Numbered from the stretch's first letter, positions 36,494-45,891 are shown. The stretch: 54,708 nt of DNA from Funiculus sociatus GB2-C1 (GCF_039962115.1 NZ_JAMPKJ010000041.1:1-54708), one strand, 5' to 3'. A program made the numbers and translations. The notes: generated by a model from the letters alone, not told the origin.

Positions 36494-37327
36494 ATGAGTA
36501 ATTTACTACCTAGAATAGAATTCCTTTTACAATCGTTGGTAAAAAAGCAAAAAACTTGTCCCCATTGCCAGTTAAATAGTTTAAGCACAATTGCCAAGAA
36601 ATACTCCGTAATTAAAATTAAGCAATGTGATAATTGTGGACTTTGCTTTACAGATCCAATTTATGAATCTATGCTCGTTTCTAATTTGTACGATCGCTTC
36701 TATTCGGGAAATGGTTCTACTACATCGTACCCTAGCTATGAGGAGTTAAAGATCCTAAAAAGTAATGGTTTTGCATCTTCAGATAAGTATTTCGGAGACA
36801 GAATTAAAGCAATTAAATATTTAAAGCCAGGTGGAAAATTACTAGAGATAGGTTCGTCTTGGGGTTATTTTTCGTACCAAGCTACCCAACAAGATTTTGA
36901 GGTTACAGGAGTAGAAATAAGCGAACCGCGTCGTCAGTTTGGTGCCGAATACCTGGGTATCAATATTGTAAAAAATATTAGAGAATTGAACGGAGAAGTA
37001 TTTGATATTGTTTACACCTCGCATGTGTTAGAGCATTTTACAAATTTGTCAACTATATTTAAAGATCTATACCAGGTTCTAAAAAAAGATGGGATCATAA
37101 TAATTGAAGTGCCAAATTTTGATTATGCACAGTTTGGCGAACAGGTTCTCTCTCTCATTGGTGCAATACATCCTCTAGGATTTTCAAGCAAATTTTTTAA
37201 AAAAAATCTACCAAAATATGGTTTTCAAATTACAGGGTTTTATGATTCATGGGACTTGTTCCCAGAACATAAGGTAGAGCAAAGTTCGCAAAATGTTATT
37301 ATCTTGACGGCGAAAAAGTCAGGTTAG
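36494..37327 (+). CDS. SAM methyltransferase with zinc ribbon
   Basis: A 277-residue protein. The N-terminus has two cysteine pairs (CPHC and CDNC, about residues 22-25 and 46-49), a zinc-ribbon seen in sugar C-methyltransferase-like enzymes. Then comes class I methyltransferase motif I LLEIGSSWGYFSYQA (about 116-130), VTGVEISEPRR, FDIVYTSHVLEHFTNL and GIIIIEVPNF. This architecture occurs in deoxysugar and surface-polysaccharide clusters. The gene is AT-rich. It follows the previous methyltransferase by 12 bases and precedes a GT4 gene by five. Confidence 0.82.
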   Translation: MSNLLPRIEFLLQSLVKKQKTCPHCQLNSLSTIAKKYSVIKIKQCDNCGLCFTDPIYESMLVSNLYDRFYSGNGSTTSYPSYEELKILKSNGFASSDKYFGDRIKAIKYLKPGGKLLEIGSSWGYFSYQATQQDFEVTGVEISEPRRQFGAEYLGINIVKNIRELNGEVFDIVYTSHVLEHFTNLSTIFKDLYQVLKKDGIIIIEVPNFDYAQFGEQVLSLIGAIHPLGFSSKFFKKNLPKYGFQITGFYDSWDLFPEHKVEQSSQNVIILTAKKSG

Positions 37328-37332
37328 CAGTT

Positions 37333-38487
37333 ATGAAAGTGACTATCTCTGTATTTGGACGTTTCCATGCCTTTTACCTGGCACAGAAACTGCAAAAGAG
37401 GTGTTATTTAAAGAGATTAATTTCTACTTATCCAACTTTTGAAATAACAAAGTATGGAATTGACAGTGCTTTAATTTGTTCTTTGTGGTACTTGGAAATA
37501 ATGATTCGTGCTTGGCGGCGAGTACCCAATACTTTAAGAGATGGCAACAATTTGCCCTTCAGGTTTCGCGATAATTTTGATAAGAAAGTCCAGGATTATA
37601 TATCATCGGATTCTGATGTGTTTGTGGGTTGGTCGAGTTTGTGTCTTTACTCTTTAAGGAAAGCAAAAAAATTAGGAGCTTTAACCATAGTCGATCAAGG
37701 TAGCAGCCATAGAGAATACCAGAGGCAAATATTACAGGAGGAATACGAACGGTGGAAAATAAATTTTCCTAATATTCATCCAGCGCTGTACGAGCGCGAG
37801 TTACAAGAATATGCAGAAGCAGATAAAATTGCCATTCCTAGCTTATTTGTAAAGCGCACGTTTTTAGAACGAGGTGTACCAGAAAATAAGTTGATTCATG
37901 TTCCATACGGTACTTCTTTAAAAGAGTTTTATCCACTACCCAAAAAAGATAATGTATTTCGAGTAATACACTGTGGAGGAATTACGCTGCGTAAAGGCGT
38001 ACATTATTTATTACAAGCTTTCTACGAGCTAAATTTACCAGATGCCGAGTTGTGGCTCGTGGGTACGGTGGCACCAGAAATGAAGCCTTTTTTTGCGAAA
38101 TATGAGAGCGATCGCATTCTTCTAAAAGGCAAGCAACCTCAAAACCGACTGGCATGGTTTTATTCTCAATGCTCTGTATTCTGTCTAGCTTCCATTGAGG
38201 AAGGCTTAGCAATGGTGCAGCCGCAAGCGATGGCTTGCGGCTTGCCTGTAATTCATACTACTAATACAGGAGGTGAGGATATTGTCAGAGATGGGATAGA
38301 TGGTTTTTGTATACCAATTCGAGATGTGGAAGCACTCAAAGAGAAAATCTTGTTTTTCTATGAGAATCCTCAACAGCGATCGCATATGGGCGATAATGCC
38401 TTAAAACAAGCTAAGCAAACTTTATCTTGGGATGACTACGGCGAGAAAATGATTGCTGCTTACGCTCATGCTTTGGCTGCGAAGTAG
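37333..38487 (+). CDS. Family 4 glycosyltransferase
   Basis: A 384-residue GT-B fold enzyme. The donor-binding C-terminal half has RVIHCGGITLRKGVHYLLQAF, LWLVGTVAPEM, SVFCLASIEEGLAMVQPQAMACGLPVI and E-x7-E-like spacing around residues 290-300, all typical of GT4. The N-terminal half has VSVFGRFHAFYLAQKL and SSHREYQ. It should use a nucleotide sugar and extend the repeat unit in the cytoplasm. ATG 37333 lies five bases after the preceding methyltransferase. A repeat element begins three bases after its stop. Confidence 0.88.
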   Translation: MKVTISVFGRFHAFYLAQKLQKRCYLKRLISTYPTFEITKYGIDSALICSLWYLEIMIRAWRRVPNTLRDGNNLPFRFRDNFDKKVQDYISSDSDVFVGWSSLCLYSLRKAKKLGALTIVDQGSSHREYQRQILQEEYERWKINFPNIHPALYERELQEYAEADKIAIPSLFVKRTFLERGVPENKLIHVPYGTSLKEFYPLPKKDNVFRVIHCGGITLRKGVHYLLQAFYELNLPDAELWLVGTVAPEMKPFFAKYESDRILLKGKQPQNRLAWFYSQCSVFCLASIEEGLAMVQPQAMACGLPVIHTTNTGGEDIVRDGIDGFCIPIRDVEALKEKILFFYENPQQRSHMGDNALKQAKQTLSWDDYGEKMIAAYAHALAAK

Positions 38488-38490
38488 CAC

Positions 38491-38521
38491 TTTCTCGTTC
38501 TCCAGGCTTACGCTAGGGAAC
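38491..38521 (+). repeat. Dispersed hairpin element 3' of a GT4 gene
   Basis: TTTCTCGTTC (38491-38500) begins three bases after the GT4 stop. GTTC (38497-38500) and GAAC (38518-38521) are the arms around CTTACGCTAGG. The core is the inverse of the core at 45867-45891 (23 of 25 bases match after reversal), although the TTTCTC prefix keeps the same orientation. Confidence 0.7.
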
Positions 38522-38550
38522 CAGGAAATGAACCGCATTGGGTAAAGTTA

Positions 38551-40014
38551 TTGTCAATTGTTGCGTTCGTCAAAGGAAGTCTGCTGTTAAGCATTGCCAG
38601 CGTCGTAGTGCGCCTATCTGGTGTCTTGGTGCTGGTTCCCTTAGCGCGGTTGCTGGGTGCTAATCAACTGGGAATTTACAGTCTGGTGTTTTTCCTGGTG
38701 CAAAGCGGCAGTATTTTAGGGCGGTTGGGAGTTGATATCGCCATGCACCGCAATGGGGCGCAAATATACCGCACCGATCCTGTGGCTACTGGGCGTTTGC
38801 TAGGTGTGGGTAGCGTTTTGATGGGGCTGAGTTTTACGATTTTGACGGCGGCTGTATGGCTGTTGCGCCTCCCTTTGGCGGGGTATTGGCTACTGAACCA
38901 AGATGCAGCCGCATGGTTTGGTTATGCGGCGCTGACGCTGTTTGCAGAGGGCATCAGTTCTATTATGATGACGGGGCTGTTGAGTCTCCACAATTTTAAG
39001 GATCACTCTCTCTCCACAACCGCTGGCGCTTTGTCGCGATTGCTATTATCTCCTGTTTTGGCGTGGCATTATGGTTTGGCTGGTGCTTTTGTCGGTTTAA
39101 TGGTGGGTTCTTGGTTGCAAGCAAGTGTCGCATTTTTTTACTTCCGCCGCAGCATCCAGCAACATCACATTTTGCTGAATTTAAAAAATTTCAGGCAAGA
39201 AAGTTATCAGATTTTGCGATTTGGCGTGCCATTTTACGCTGGGAGCGCTTTAATTGGTTTGGTGTCTTTGCCAATGATGGGAGAAATTGGGCGTGTGGCG
39301 GGAGTGGAAACGCTAGGGGAACTGAGGATCGGGCAGTCTCTAAGTCAAATTGTAGGTTTTTTGCCGGGAGCGATCGCGCCTGTGGCTGTATCTATTTTAT
39401 CGGAAGCGCACGGTACTCAAAGCGAAGATTTTCAGCGGTTGCGATCGCTACATTTGCGGAGTAATTGGATACTTGCCCTTACACTGGCGATGCTGTTGAA
39501 TCTTACAGCACAAAGTTTGATCGGAGTGCTGTTTGGCAAAGAGTATCTAGGAGCATTACCCCTAGTGATGGGTTTGAGTTGGTGGGCGGCGCTGACTGTG
39601 GTGGTAGAGAGTGTTAATCTTTACAGTTTAACTGCTGGTAATACGACAGCGATCGCTGTAGCAGCAGTAACTCAAAAAGTTGTTTTTATCGGCTTTACAT
39701 TTGGGTTTATCCCGCAGTGGAAAGGTATGGCTTTCGTCTCTGGTTTATTGATAGCTAGTGGACTCCAGCTATCAATAATGCTTGCTACTATCTGGCAAGG
39801 ACTCGAAACACTTTTGCAGCGGCAAATTGGTATTTTGTGTTTGTGGAGTGTCGCCAGTGTGAGCTTAGCGTATGGAGTGGAACAGTTACATCTGCCAACT
39901 TTGATTAGTTGGGTGGTAACGTTGTTTCTCTTGATAGTGATCGCTGTTTTAGGTATCTTGTCAATCCTTAATGCAGAAGAAAAATCGCGACTTTGGGGGA
40001 GTCGTAGCAAATGA
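38551..40014 (+). CDS. Wzx-like oligosaccharide flippase
   Basis: A 487-residue polytopic protein of the MOP superfamily, with about 12-14 hydrophobic segments from residue 5 on (KGSLLLSIASVVVRLSGVLV, GIYSLVFFLVQSGSILGRLG). It is expected to flip lipid-linked repeat units across the inner membrane. No ATG is available: the frame is open from 38488 and the best start is TTG 38551 (first residues after it VAFVKGSLLL). The repeat at 38491-38521 sits just upstream and may have displaced the original start. The end overlaps the next GT4 gene by ATGA (40011-40014). Confidence 0.85.
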   Translation: MSIVAFVKGSLLLSIASVVVRLSGVLVLVPLARLLGANQLGIYSLVFFLVQSGSILGRLGVDIAMHRNGAQIYRTDPVATGRLLGVGSVLMGLSFTILTAAVWLLRLPLAGYWLLNQDAAAWFGYAALTLFAEGISSIMMTGLLSLHNFKDHSLSTTAGALSRLLLSPVLAWHYGLAGAFVGLMVGSWLQASVAFFYFRRSIQQHHILLNLKNFRQESYQILRFGVPFYAGSALIGLVSLPMMGEIGRVAGVETLGELRIGQSLSQIVGFLPGAIAPVAVSILSEAHGTQSEDFQRLRSLHLRSNWILALTLAMLLNLTAQSLIGVLFGKEYLGALPLVMGLSWWAALTVVVESVNLYSLTAGNTTAIAVAAVTQKVVFIGFTFGFIPQWKGMAFVSGLLIASGLQLSIMLATIWQGLETLLQRQIGILCLWSVASVSLAYGVEQLHLPTLISWVVTLFLLIVIAVLGILSILNAEEKSRLWGSRSK

Positions 40015-41147
40015 AATATCGTTTAGGCATCTACATCCCTACTTTGGATATTGGTGGAGGACAGCAAGTTGCTGTTTTACTTGCCAACCAAATTGCTCAA
40101 GCATATCCGCATATAAAAGTTGTTCTGTTTCTCTTTCAAAAAGAAGCCACAAATTACTATATCGATCCAGCCGTAAAAGTTCAATCGCTAGGAATAACAG
40201 TTTATCACCCAAACTTCCTGCGTAGGACGGGTTCATTTATCAATAAAGCAGTTCGACTTGCTCCCTATTTGAAAAATAGTGAGATGCGGATGGATGCGAT
40301 TATCTCCATTTTATTTAATAGCAATACTGTTTTACTGGCAGCAAAAACCCTACAGCCTCAGACTACAACCCGCCTGATTGTTAGCGAACAAACTACCATA
40401 GGAAATGCACTACCTTTTTCTCGAAAAAATTATCTTAGGGTAAGCTGGTTGCGGCGCTGGTTTTATCCCCAAGCTACTGCTATAGTAGCTGCGTCGGAGG
40501 GTGTAGCAGAGGAGTTGCGCGGACTCTCAAAAAACCTCAAAGTGCAAACCATTTACAACCCGCTAGATTTAAAAACTATTGATGCTCAAAGTAAAATTCC
40601 TTTACCAGATTGGGTAAAGTTTGACTATATTGTTGGCGTAGGACGGTATCACAATCAAAAAGGTTTTGACTGGCTAATTCAAGCTTTAATCCAACTACCT
40701 CAAGACATACATTTAGTATTAGTAGGAGATGGCCCAGAACGCGAATCTTTAACTCAATTAGCCAAAAATCTCAGCTTGGAAGATAGAGTGCATTTAGTTG
40801 GGTTTGATACTAACCCGTTTCGCTGGATGAAACGCTCTCGGTGTTTTGTACTATCTTCTCGCTACGAAGGTTTTGGAATTGTAGTTGCAGAAGCTTTAGC
40901 CGTAGGCGTTCCCGTAGTATCTATGAATTGCCCTTTTGGCCCAGAAGAAATTTTGCAGCAAGGTAAAGTAGGGGAATTAGTAAAGTTAGGAGATGTAGAT
41001 GGTATGGCTGCTGCTATCCAACGAGTTTGGGAAGCAGATGAATCTGAAAACAAAGTTATGCGTCAACAACGAGCCGCTGATTTTTCTGTAGACAAGATTG
41101 CCGAAGCTTATTTGCGTTTGGCTTTACCTGAAGCTATTAACCAGTAG
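40011..41147 (+). CDS. Family 4 glycosyltransferase
   Basis: A 378-residue GT-B enzyme. N-terminal GIYIPTLDIGGGQQVAVLLA and a C-terminal donor site with GVGRYHNQKGFDWLIQAL, LVGDGPERESLTQLAK and FVLSSRYEGFGIVVAEALAV (with the EGFG and E residues of the GT4 signature) are clear. It overlaps the flippase stop codon by ATGA, so translation is coupled. Sugar donor unknown; the partner steps are the flippase before it and the Wzy-like polymerase after it. Confidence 0.9.
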   Translation: MKYRLGIYIPTLDIGGGQQVAVLLANQIAQAYPHIKVVLFLFQKEATNYYIDPAVKVQSLGITVYHPNFLRRTGSFINKAVRLAPYLKNSEMRMDAIISILFNSNTVLLAAKTLQPQTTTRLIVSEQTTIGNALPFSRKNYLRVSWLRRWFYPQATAIVAASEGVAEELRGLSKNLKVQTIYNPLDLKTIDAQSKIPLPDWVKFDYIVGVGRYHNQKGFDWLIQALIQLPQDIHLVLVGDGPERESLTQLAKNLSLEDRVHLVGFDTNPFRWMKRSRCFVLSSRYEGFGIVVAEALAVGVPVVSMNCPFGPEEILQQGKVGELVKLGDVDGMAAAIQRVWEADESENKVMRQQRAADFSVDKIAEAYLRLALPEAINQ

Positions 41148-41165
41148 CAATTAAACTAATTTTTT

Positions 41166-42704
41166 ATGCCATCTCAACACTCGCGATCGCAACTTAAATC
41201 TCGTCAGCTCGGACAAACTTATTTAATTATTGCGCCACTGGTGTTGTTTGCAGTGGCTTTACTTGCGGGAGTGTTTTTCTCAGGCTCCATTCCTAGTGGC
41301 GATCGCTTAATGGTTTTTGGGAATGGGATAGGAATATTTATTCTATGTCTCTGGCCTTTCGTGCGTCAGCCTCTTCCGACCCTCGACCTTTTTCAACCTC
41401 CATTACTTTACAGAGCCATCATTTTAATCTACTACGGAATTCCCACACTTTTATTTGCTTTTGGTGGTTACTACGGTCAGAAAGATAGATTTGACATCAT
41501 GTATGTGAGGAATTCAGGTATTGCCAACCACACAGCTACTTATTTATTTTTCTTCACTTTAGTAACTCTGCTCGCCTTTGATTTGGGGTTAAAGTTTAGT
41601 GAAAATACTTTCACAAAAAAAGGTCTTCCCTTACCGATTTCTACTACCAATATAAATCGAGCATTAGCTTTATATCTAGGATTTACGATTCCTATCCGTC
41701 TCTTTCAGATAGCCACGGGAGCTTATATCAGTTTTAGTACGGTCGCATATGTGAAGCTCTCTGTTTGGGGAACATTGATTAATTACTTGGCAATTACCAC
41801 AACTTTTGCGGCCCAGATGTACTGCTTGATTCTGGCTTGCTCGCCTCAACACCGTACTTTATCCCGCCTGACTATAGCTGCCATAATGTTTGGCGAACAG
41901 TATTTATTTGCCTTAATTTCTGGTTCTAAGCTGGCATTACTTTCAGTTACAACCAACCTCTTGTTAGTTTTATGGGTGAGTAGAGCGATATCCTTCTTAC
42001 AAATCTTTTTGTTTACTATGGCAACAGCTCTAATTATTGCTCCACTAACACGGGCTATTCGCTCTTTAGATGCTTTTTATCTGCGTTCTTTGAGCCTATG
42101 GGATGCTTTGCCATTTGTGGTCGAAACTATTCCTGAATATCTGTCAAAAAATTATTTAACTTTAGGAGAATATCTTACCAGTTCTGTAGGTTTTTTATCT
42201 AGTCGAACAGATGGATTCCGCACCGCCGCCCGTTCAATTGATATCATTATTAATCAATTAGAACCTGCGAAAGGAGCCACGATAATAGCTGCTTTGTATA
42301 GTTTAGTACCTTCGTTTATTTTGCCAGAAAAAGGCGAAATTACTAGAAAAGTAGTTTTTTTTGCATCTATATTTTTTAATAGAACTTTAGAGTCTAGAAC
42401 TGGGATTGCTATTAGCCAAGCTGCTGAATGGTATTATAATTTTGAATATATTGGTGGATTAATTGCCTGTGGAATTTTTGCCTTAGCAGTTGGAGTGCTG
42501 CTGGGAATAATCTATGAATCTCCCCAGAAAAGAATCAGGACGAATGTATTCTTCTATGGATGGGCGATTTATCTTCCCATTGCTATTCAATTCCTTTTCG
42601 TAGATTTACCTTTATCTAACAGTTTAGCCAACGGGATTCGGTATACAATTATAGGCACTTCGTTTTACTTTCTACTTTCCCTTGGGCAGAAAAAAACACA
42701 GTGA
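41166..42704 (+). CDS. Wzy-like O-antigen polymerase
   Basis: A 512-residue polytopic protein with about 10-12 hydrophobic segments, such as TYLIIAPLVLFAVALLAGVF and VTLLAFDLGL, and a large loop at about residues 300-420 that includes LGEYLTSSVGFLSSRTDGF. Such proteins polymerise lipid-linked repeat units in the periplasm. Sequence identity among Wzy proteins is low, so the call rests on topology and position between flippase and glycosyltransferases. It is preceded by AATTTTTT with no good ribosome site. It overlaps the next gene by GTGA (42701-42704). Confidence 0.72.
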   Translation: MPSQHSRSQLKSRQLGQTYLIIAPLVLFAVALLAGVFFSGSIPSGDRLMVFGNGIGIFILCLWPFVRQPLPTLDLFQPPLLYRAIILIYYGIPTLLFAFGGYYGQKDRFDIMYVRNSGIANHTATYLFFFTLVTLLAFDLGLKFSENTFTKKGLPLPISTTNINRALALYLGFTIPIRLFQIATGAYISFSTVAYVKLSVWGTLINYLAITTTFAAQMYCLILACSPQHRTLSRLTIAAIMFGEQYLFALISGSKLALLSVTTNLLLVLWVSRAISFLQIFLFTMATALIIAPLTRAIRSLDAFYLRSLSLWDALPFVVETIPEYLSKNYLTLGEYLTSSVGFLSSRTDGFRTAARSIDIIINQLEPAKGATIIAALYSLVPSFILPEKGEITRKVVFFASIFFNRTLESRTGIAISQAAEWYYNFEYIGGLIACGIFALAVGVLLGIIYESPQKRIRTNVFFYGWAIYLPIAIQFLFVDLPLSNSLANGIRYTIIGTSFYFLLSLGQKKTQ

Positions 42705-43876
42705 AAGTTCTCCACGTTATACCTTCAATTGCTCCCGTGCATGGTGGAGCAAGTCGGGCAATCTTAGAAATGGCAAAAGCCTTACAAGAGCAAGGTGTAA
42801 AGGCTGAGATTGTTACGACTAACGACAATGGCTGCGATTTGCTGGATGTCCCATTGCAGAAGTGTATAGAATACGAGCAAGTTCCTGTTTGGTTTTTTCC
42901 TCGCTTTTCGCCACCCATTGCTTCAGTGCGAGGCTTTGTTTTTTCCAGTCAGCTAACAACTTGGTTGTGGCGACATATAGCTGAGTACAATATTATACAC
43001 GTCTATGGAATGTTTTCTTATGTGTCTACGTTAGCGATGGCGATCGCGCGCATCAAGCATATTCCTTATATTATACGACCGCAGGGACAACTCGGTGAGT
43101 GGGCTTTGCAACAAAGGACTTTCAAAAAACAAATTTATATAACATTAATTCAACGTGCTAATTTAAACTGTAGTCGAGCTGTTCACTTCACATCTGAACA
43201 GGAGCAGAAAGAAACCTCTAAACTAAATCTTAAGTCAACCAGTTTTGTTTTACAAAATGGCTTATTTACGCCTCCTCCAATACCGGAAGCGGGTTATAAA
43301 TTGCGGCAAGTGCTGAAGGTTTCGGAAGATGAACCAGTCATCTTATTTTTATCTCGCTTGCATCCGAAAAAAGGTTTGGATTATCTAATTCCTGCATTGG
43401 GAAAAGTGGCAAATCGTCGCTTTACTTTCGTAGTAGCGGGGAGTGGTTCTCCTGAGTACGAGGCTACAATTGATACCCTTTTAGTTTCGGCGGGAATTCG
43501 CGATCGCACTTATCGCGCTGGCTTCGTGTCTGGTGAAATGAAAGACTTGTTTCTGCAAGGCGCGGATTTATTTGCGCTGACTTCCTACTCGGAAAACTTT
43601 GGCATTGCGGTTTTAGAAGCAATGGCGGCGGGGAAGCCAGTTCTCGCTACCTCTGGCGTTGCTCTCGCTTCTGTAGTAAAACAGTATCAACTTGGTTATG
43701 TAGCAGAACTGGATGTGGAAGCGATCGCGCAGTTTGTGCAAGATTTCCTCAATTGCCCTCAACAAGCTAAAGAAATGGGCGATCGCGCTCGTAAATTGAT
43801 TGCCGAGCAATATACTTGGGAACGTATCGCTACGAAAATGGTTGAAATTTATACTGACATTCTTCCACCTAAATAA
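42701..43876 (+). CDS. Family 4 glycosyltransferase
   Basis: A 391-residue GT-B enzyme starting at GTG 42701. N-terminal VLHVIPSIAPVHGGASRAIL and donor-site motifs LFLSRLHPKKGLDYLIPAL, FVVAGSGSPEYEA and ALTSYSENFGIAVLEAMAAG are clear. YIIRPQGQLGEWAL in the middle is also seen in GT4 enzymes of O-antigen clusters. The four-base overlap (GTGA) with the polymerase gene argues for translational coupling and supports the GTG start, as no ATG is near. Donor unknown. Confidence 0.9.
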   Translation: MKVLHVIPSIAPVHGGASRAILEMAKALQEQGVKAEIVTTNDNGCDLLDVPLQKCIEYEQVPVWFFPRFSPPIASVRGFVFSSQLTTWLWRHIAEYNIIHVYGMFSYVSTLAMAIARIKHIPYIIRPQGQLGEWALQQRTFKKQIYITLIQRANLNCSRAVHFTSEQEQKETSKLNLKSTSFVLQNGLFTPPPIPEAGYKLRQVLKVSEDEPVILFLSRLHPKKGLDYLIPALGKVANRRFTFVVAGSGSPEYEATIDTLLVSAGIRDRTYRAGFVSGEMKDLFLQGADLFALTSYSENFGIAVLEAMAAGKPVLATSGVALASVVKQYQLGYVAELDVEAIAQFVQDFLNCPQQAKEMGDRARKLIAEQYTWERIATKMVEIYTDILPPK

Positions 43877-43887
43877 CAGCTAAATTT

Positions 43888-44991
43888 ATGAAAATAAATT
43901 CCTTTAATCTAATTCAATTAAAAAAAATATCAAAAATCATTAATTATAAAATTGATGAATTCATCGGTCATTTCTATGATTTAGAAAAAACCCTGTCACA
44001 ACTTGACACCCGTCCTCCATCCTTAAACTTTGAACTCACAAATATTTGTAATGCTAAATGCGTTTTTTGTGGGTATCAGTACCAAGAAAGGGCTAAATCA
44101 ATTATGTCAGAGCAAGTCTTTAATAAAGCACTTGCCGATTATATCGAGCTAGGAGGTGGTGATATTTTCCTCACGCCTATTGTGGGAGATTCCCTACTAG
44201 ATCCCAACTTCCTCAACCGAGTATATACATTTAGAAAAGAGCCAAAAATTAGGGATATTCGCCTGATTACCAACGGAATTTTACTAGATAGATTTGGCAT
44301 AGAAGAAGTAGTGCGAAGCGGCATCAATGGGATTTTCATTAGTACCGCTGGCTTTCAAGAAGAAATGTATCAACGGGTATATCGTAATAATAGTTATCAG
44401 CGAATGCGAGACAACGTTCTAGCTTTGCTAGAAACTCGTGAAAGACTAGGGATACCATTAGATATTACCATCGGACTCAGAAGCGATCGCCCTTTAGTAG
44501 AAGTGATGAAAGATCCCGACTTTCAACCTATCTTAAAGTATAAACCGGAAATTGACTTTACCTGGTCTTTCTACGATTTTGGCGGCAAAATCAAAGAATC
44601 CGACTTGCTTGGCACTATGAAAATGCGGCAAGTTGCGACCGACAAAAAGACACAACCGTGCAAAAATCTATATGATGGCCCTATAGTTTTGCCTGAAGGC
44701 GTGGTGATGGCTTGCTACTGTGCCGCTGCGATGGATGCTATTGAAGATTTAAGTATTGGTAACATTATGAACGAATCTTTAGGAGAAATTTGGACAGGAT
44801 ACCAACGCCAGAAATTAATTGACCAGTTTGAAAAAGATGGTAATCTTAACCCCACCTGTTCTGCTTGCACAGCTTACCGAAATTTAGATTTTTATCGCAG
44901 TTCCAAAGGAAGACGATTTGGTTCTGAAAATGAAGCTAGAGTCAAAGGAGAAAAAATTGACTCTAGTTATCACGAACGTCTTCATTATTGA
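43888..44991 (+). CDS. Radical SAM/SPASM protein
   Basis: A 367-residue enzyme with the 4Fe-4S radical SAM motif C54-N-A-K-C58-V-F-C61 (NICNAKCVFCGYQ), and a C-terminal SPASM-like cysteine set (ACYCAAAM near residue 273 and CSACTAY near residue 330). The glycine-rich LGGGDIFLTPIVGDSLLDP fits SAM binding. SPASM proteins often mature peptides or modify substrates carrying an auxiliary cluster. Here it sits inside a polysaccharide operon, 11 bases after a GT4 gene, and before an FkbM methyltransferase. Possible roles are carbohydrate modification or maturation of a surface protein; not readable from sequence. Confidence 0.85.
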   Translation: MKINSFNLIQLKKISKIINYKIDEFIGHFYDLEKTLSQLDTRPPSLNFELTNICNAKCVFCGYQYQERAKSIMSEQVFNKALADYIELGGGDIFLTPIVGDSLLDPNFLNRVYTFRKEPKIRDIRLITNGILLDRFGIEEVVRSGINGIFISTAGFQEEMYQRVYRNNSYQRMRDNVLALLETRERLGIPLDITIGLRSDRPLVEVMKDPDFQPILKYKPEIDFTWSFYDFGGKIKESDLLGTMKMRQVATDKKTQPCKNLYDGPIVLPEGVVMACYCAAAMDAIEDLSIGNIMNESLGEIWTGYQRQKLIDQFEKDGNLNPTCSACTAYRNLDFYRSSKGRRFGSENEARVKGEKIDSSYHERLHY

Positions 44992-45016
44992 TTACAGTTG
45001 TAGGGAGATTAGGGTT

Positions 45017-45844
45017 TTGAAAATACTTTATCTAAGTCCAATACGTTCTTGGCTGCGTCATCTAGGTTTAACAAAGTTGCTTGTTTTGCCGCGAACTATC
45101 AAAAGCCAGTTGCGTAATGCTGAATATCAAAGAAAAAAGCCAGAAAAATTAGAAGTTAAAGTAGGAGAATATACAGCAAATTTGCTGGTTGCTGATATCA
45201 TAGAATATTCTCGCGTCCTCTCATTTCAGGAGGATTATCGCATTATCGAAACCCTGTTAAACCGCGTTATCAGTGGAGATTCTTACTGGGATATAGGCGC
45301 TAATATCGGCTTGTATAGCGTACTTTTAGCAAAAGCTGTGGGTGAAAGTGGGAGAGTTTTTGCCTTTGAACCAGAGGAAAGAGCTGGCAATAGATTGCAG
45401 CAAAATGTAACTGTTAATAATCTATCAAATGTGCGAATTTTTCCGATAGCATTAGGACGCGATCGCGCTCGTCTAAAATTAAGCGTTTCTCAGCACGCCA
45501 GTTCTGGTACCCATAGTCTTGTCATCCCTCAAAATGAAGTTAGCACAACTACAACCGTAGATGTAGATGTAATTCCTGGCGACGAACTTCGCAAACAAGA
45601 ACAAATTGATGTACCCACAGCTATTAAAGTAGATGTGGAGGGTGCAGAAGAGGAAGTTTTAGCGGGATTAAATGAAACTTTACGACATCCAAATTGTAAA
45701 ACTGTAGTTTGTGAAATCCATTTTTCTGTGCTGGAATCGCGGGGAATGCCTGAAGCTCCCGCTAGAATTGAACGTTATCTTCAAGAATGTGGGTTTACTC
45801 GTACATTTTGGTTAGATTATTCTCATCTGGTTGCTTACAAATGA
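45017..45844 (+). CDS. FkbM family methyltransferase
   Basis: A 275-residue SAM-dependent O-methyltransferase of the FkbM type: SYWDIGANIGLYSVLLAKAV (motif I), RVFAFEPEERAGNRL, then AIKVDVEGAEEEVLAGL, and CEIHFSVLESRG. I start at TTG 45017 (LKILYLSP) since AGGGAGATTAGGG precedes it and the frame extension to 44918 overlaps the radical SAM gene and adds 33 unconserved residues. It probably O-methylates a sugar of the polysaccharide. The repeat at 45861-45891 follows. Confidence 0.83.
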   Translation: MKILYLSPIRSWLRHLGLTKLLVLPRTIKSQLRNAEYQRKKPEKLEVKVGEYTANLLVADIIEYSRVLSFQEDYRIIETLLNRVISGDSYWDIGANIGLYSVLLAKAVGESGRVFAFEPEERAGNRLQQNVTVNNLSNVRIFPIALGRDRARLKLSVSQHASSGTHSLVIPQNEVSTTTTVDVDVIPGDELRKQEQIDVPTAIKVDVEGAEEEVLAGLNETLRHPNCKTVVCEIHFSVLESRGMPEAPARIERYLQECGFTRTFWLDYSHLVAYK

Positions 45845-45860
45845 ATTAAATTCTCTCCAG

Positions 45861-45891
45861 TTTCTCGTTCCCTAGCGTAAGCCCGGAGAAT
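45861..45891 (+). repeat. Dispersed hairpin element 3' of the FkbM gene
   Basis: TTTCTCGTTCCC (45861-45872) begins 16 bases after the FkbM stop. The following core runs to 45891 and is the reverse-complement of the core at 38497-38521 in 23 of 25 positions. The element also supplies a spurious ATG at 45890, upstream of the GT2 gene. Confidence 0.7.

Noticed and set aside
44918-45016. N-terminal extension of the FkbM methyltransferase
   Set aside because: It overlaps the end of the radical SAM gene and is not conserved-looking; the TTG at 45017 has a good ribosome site.
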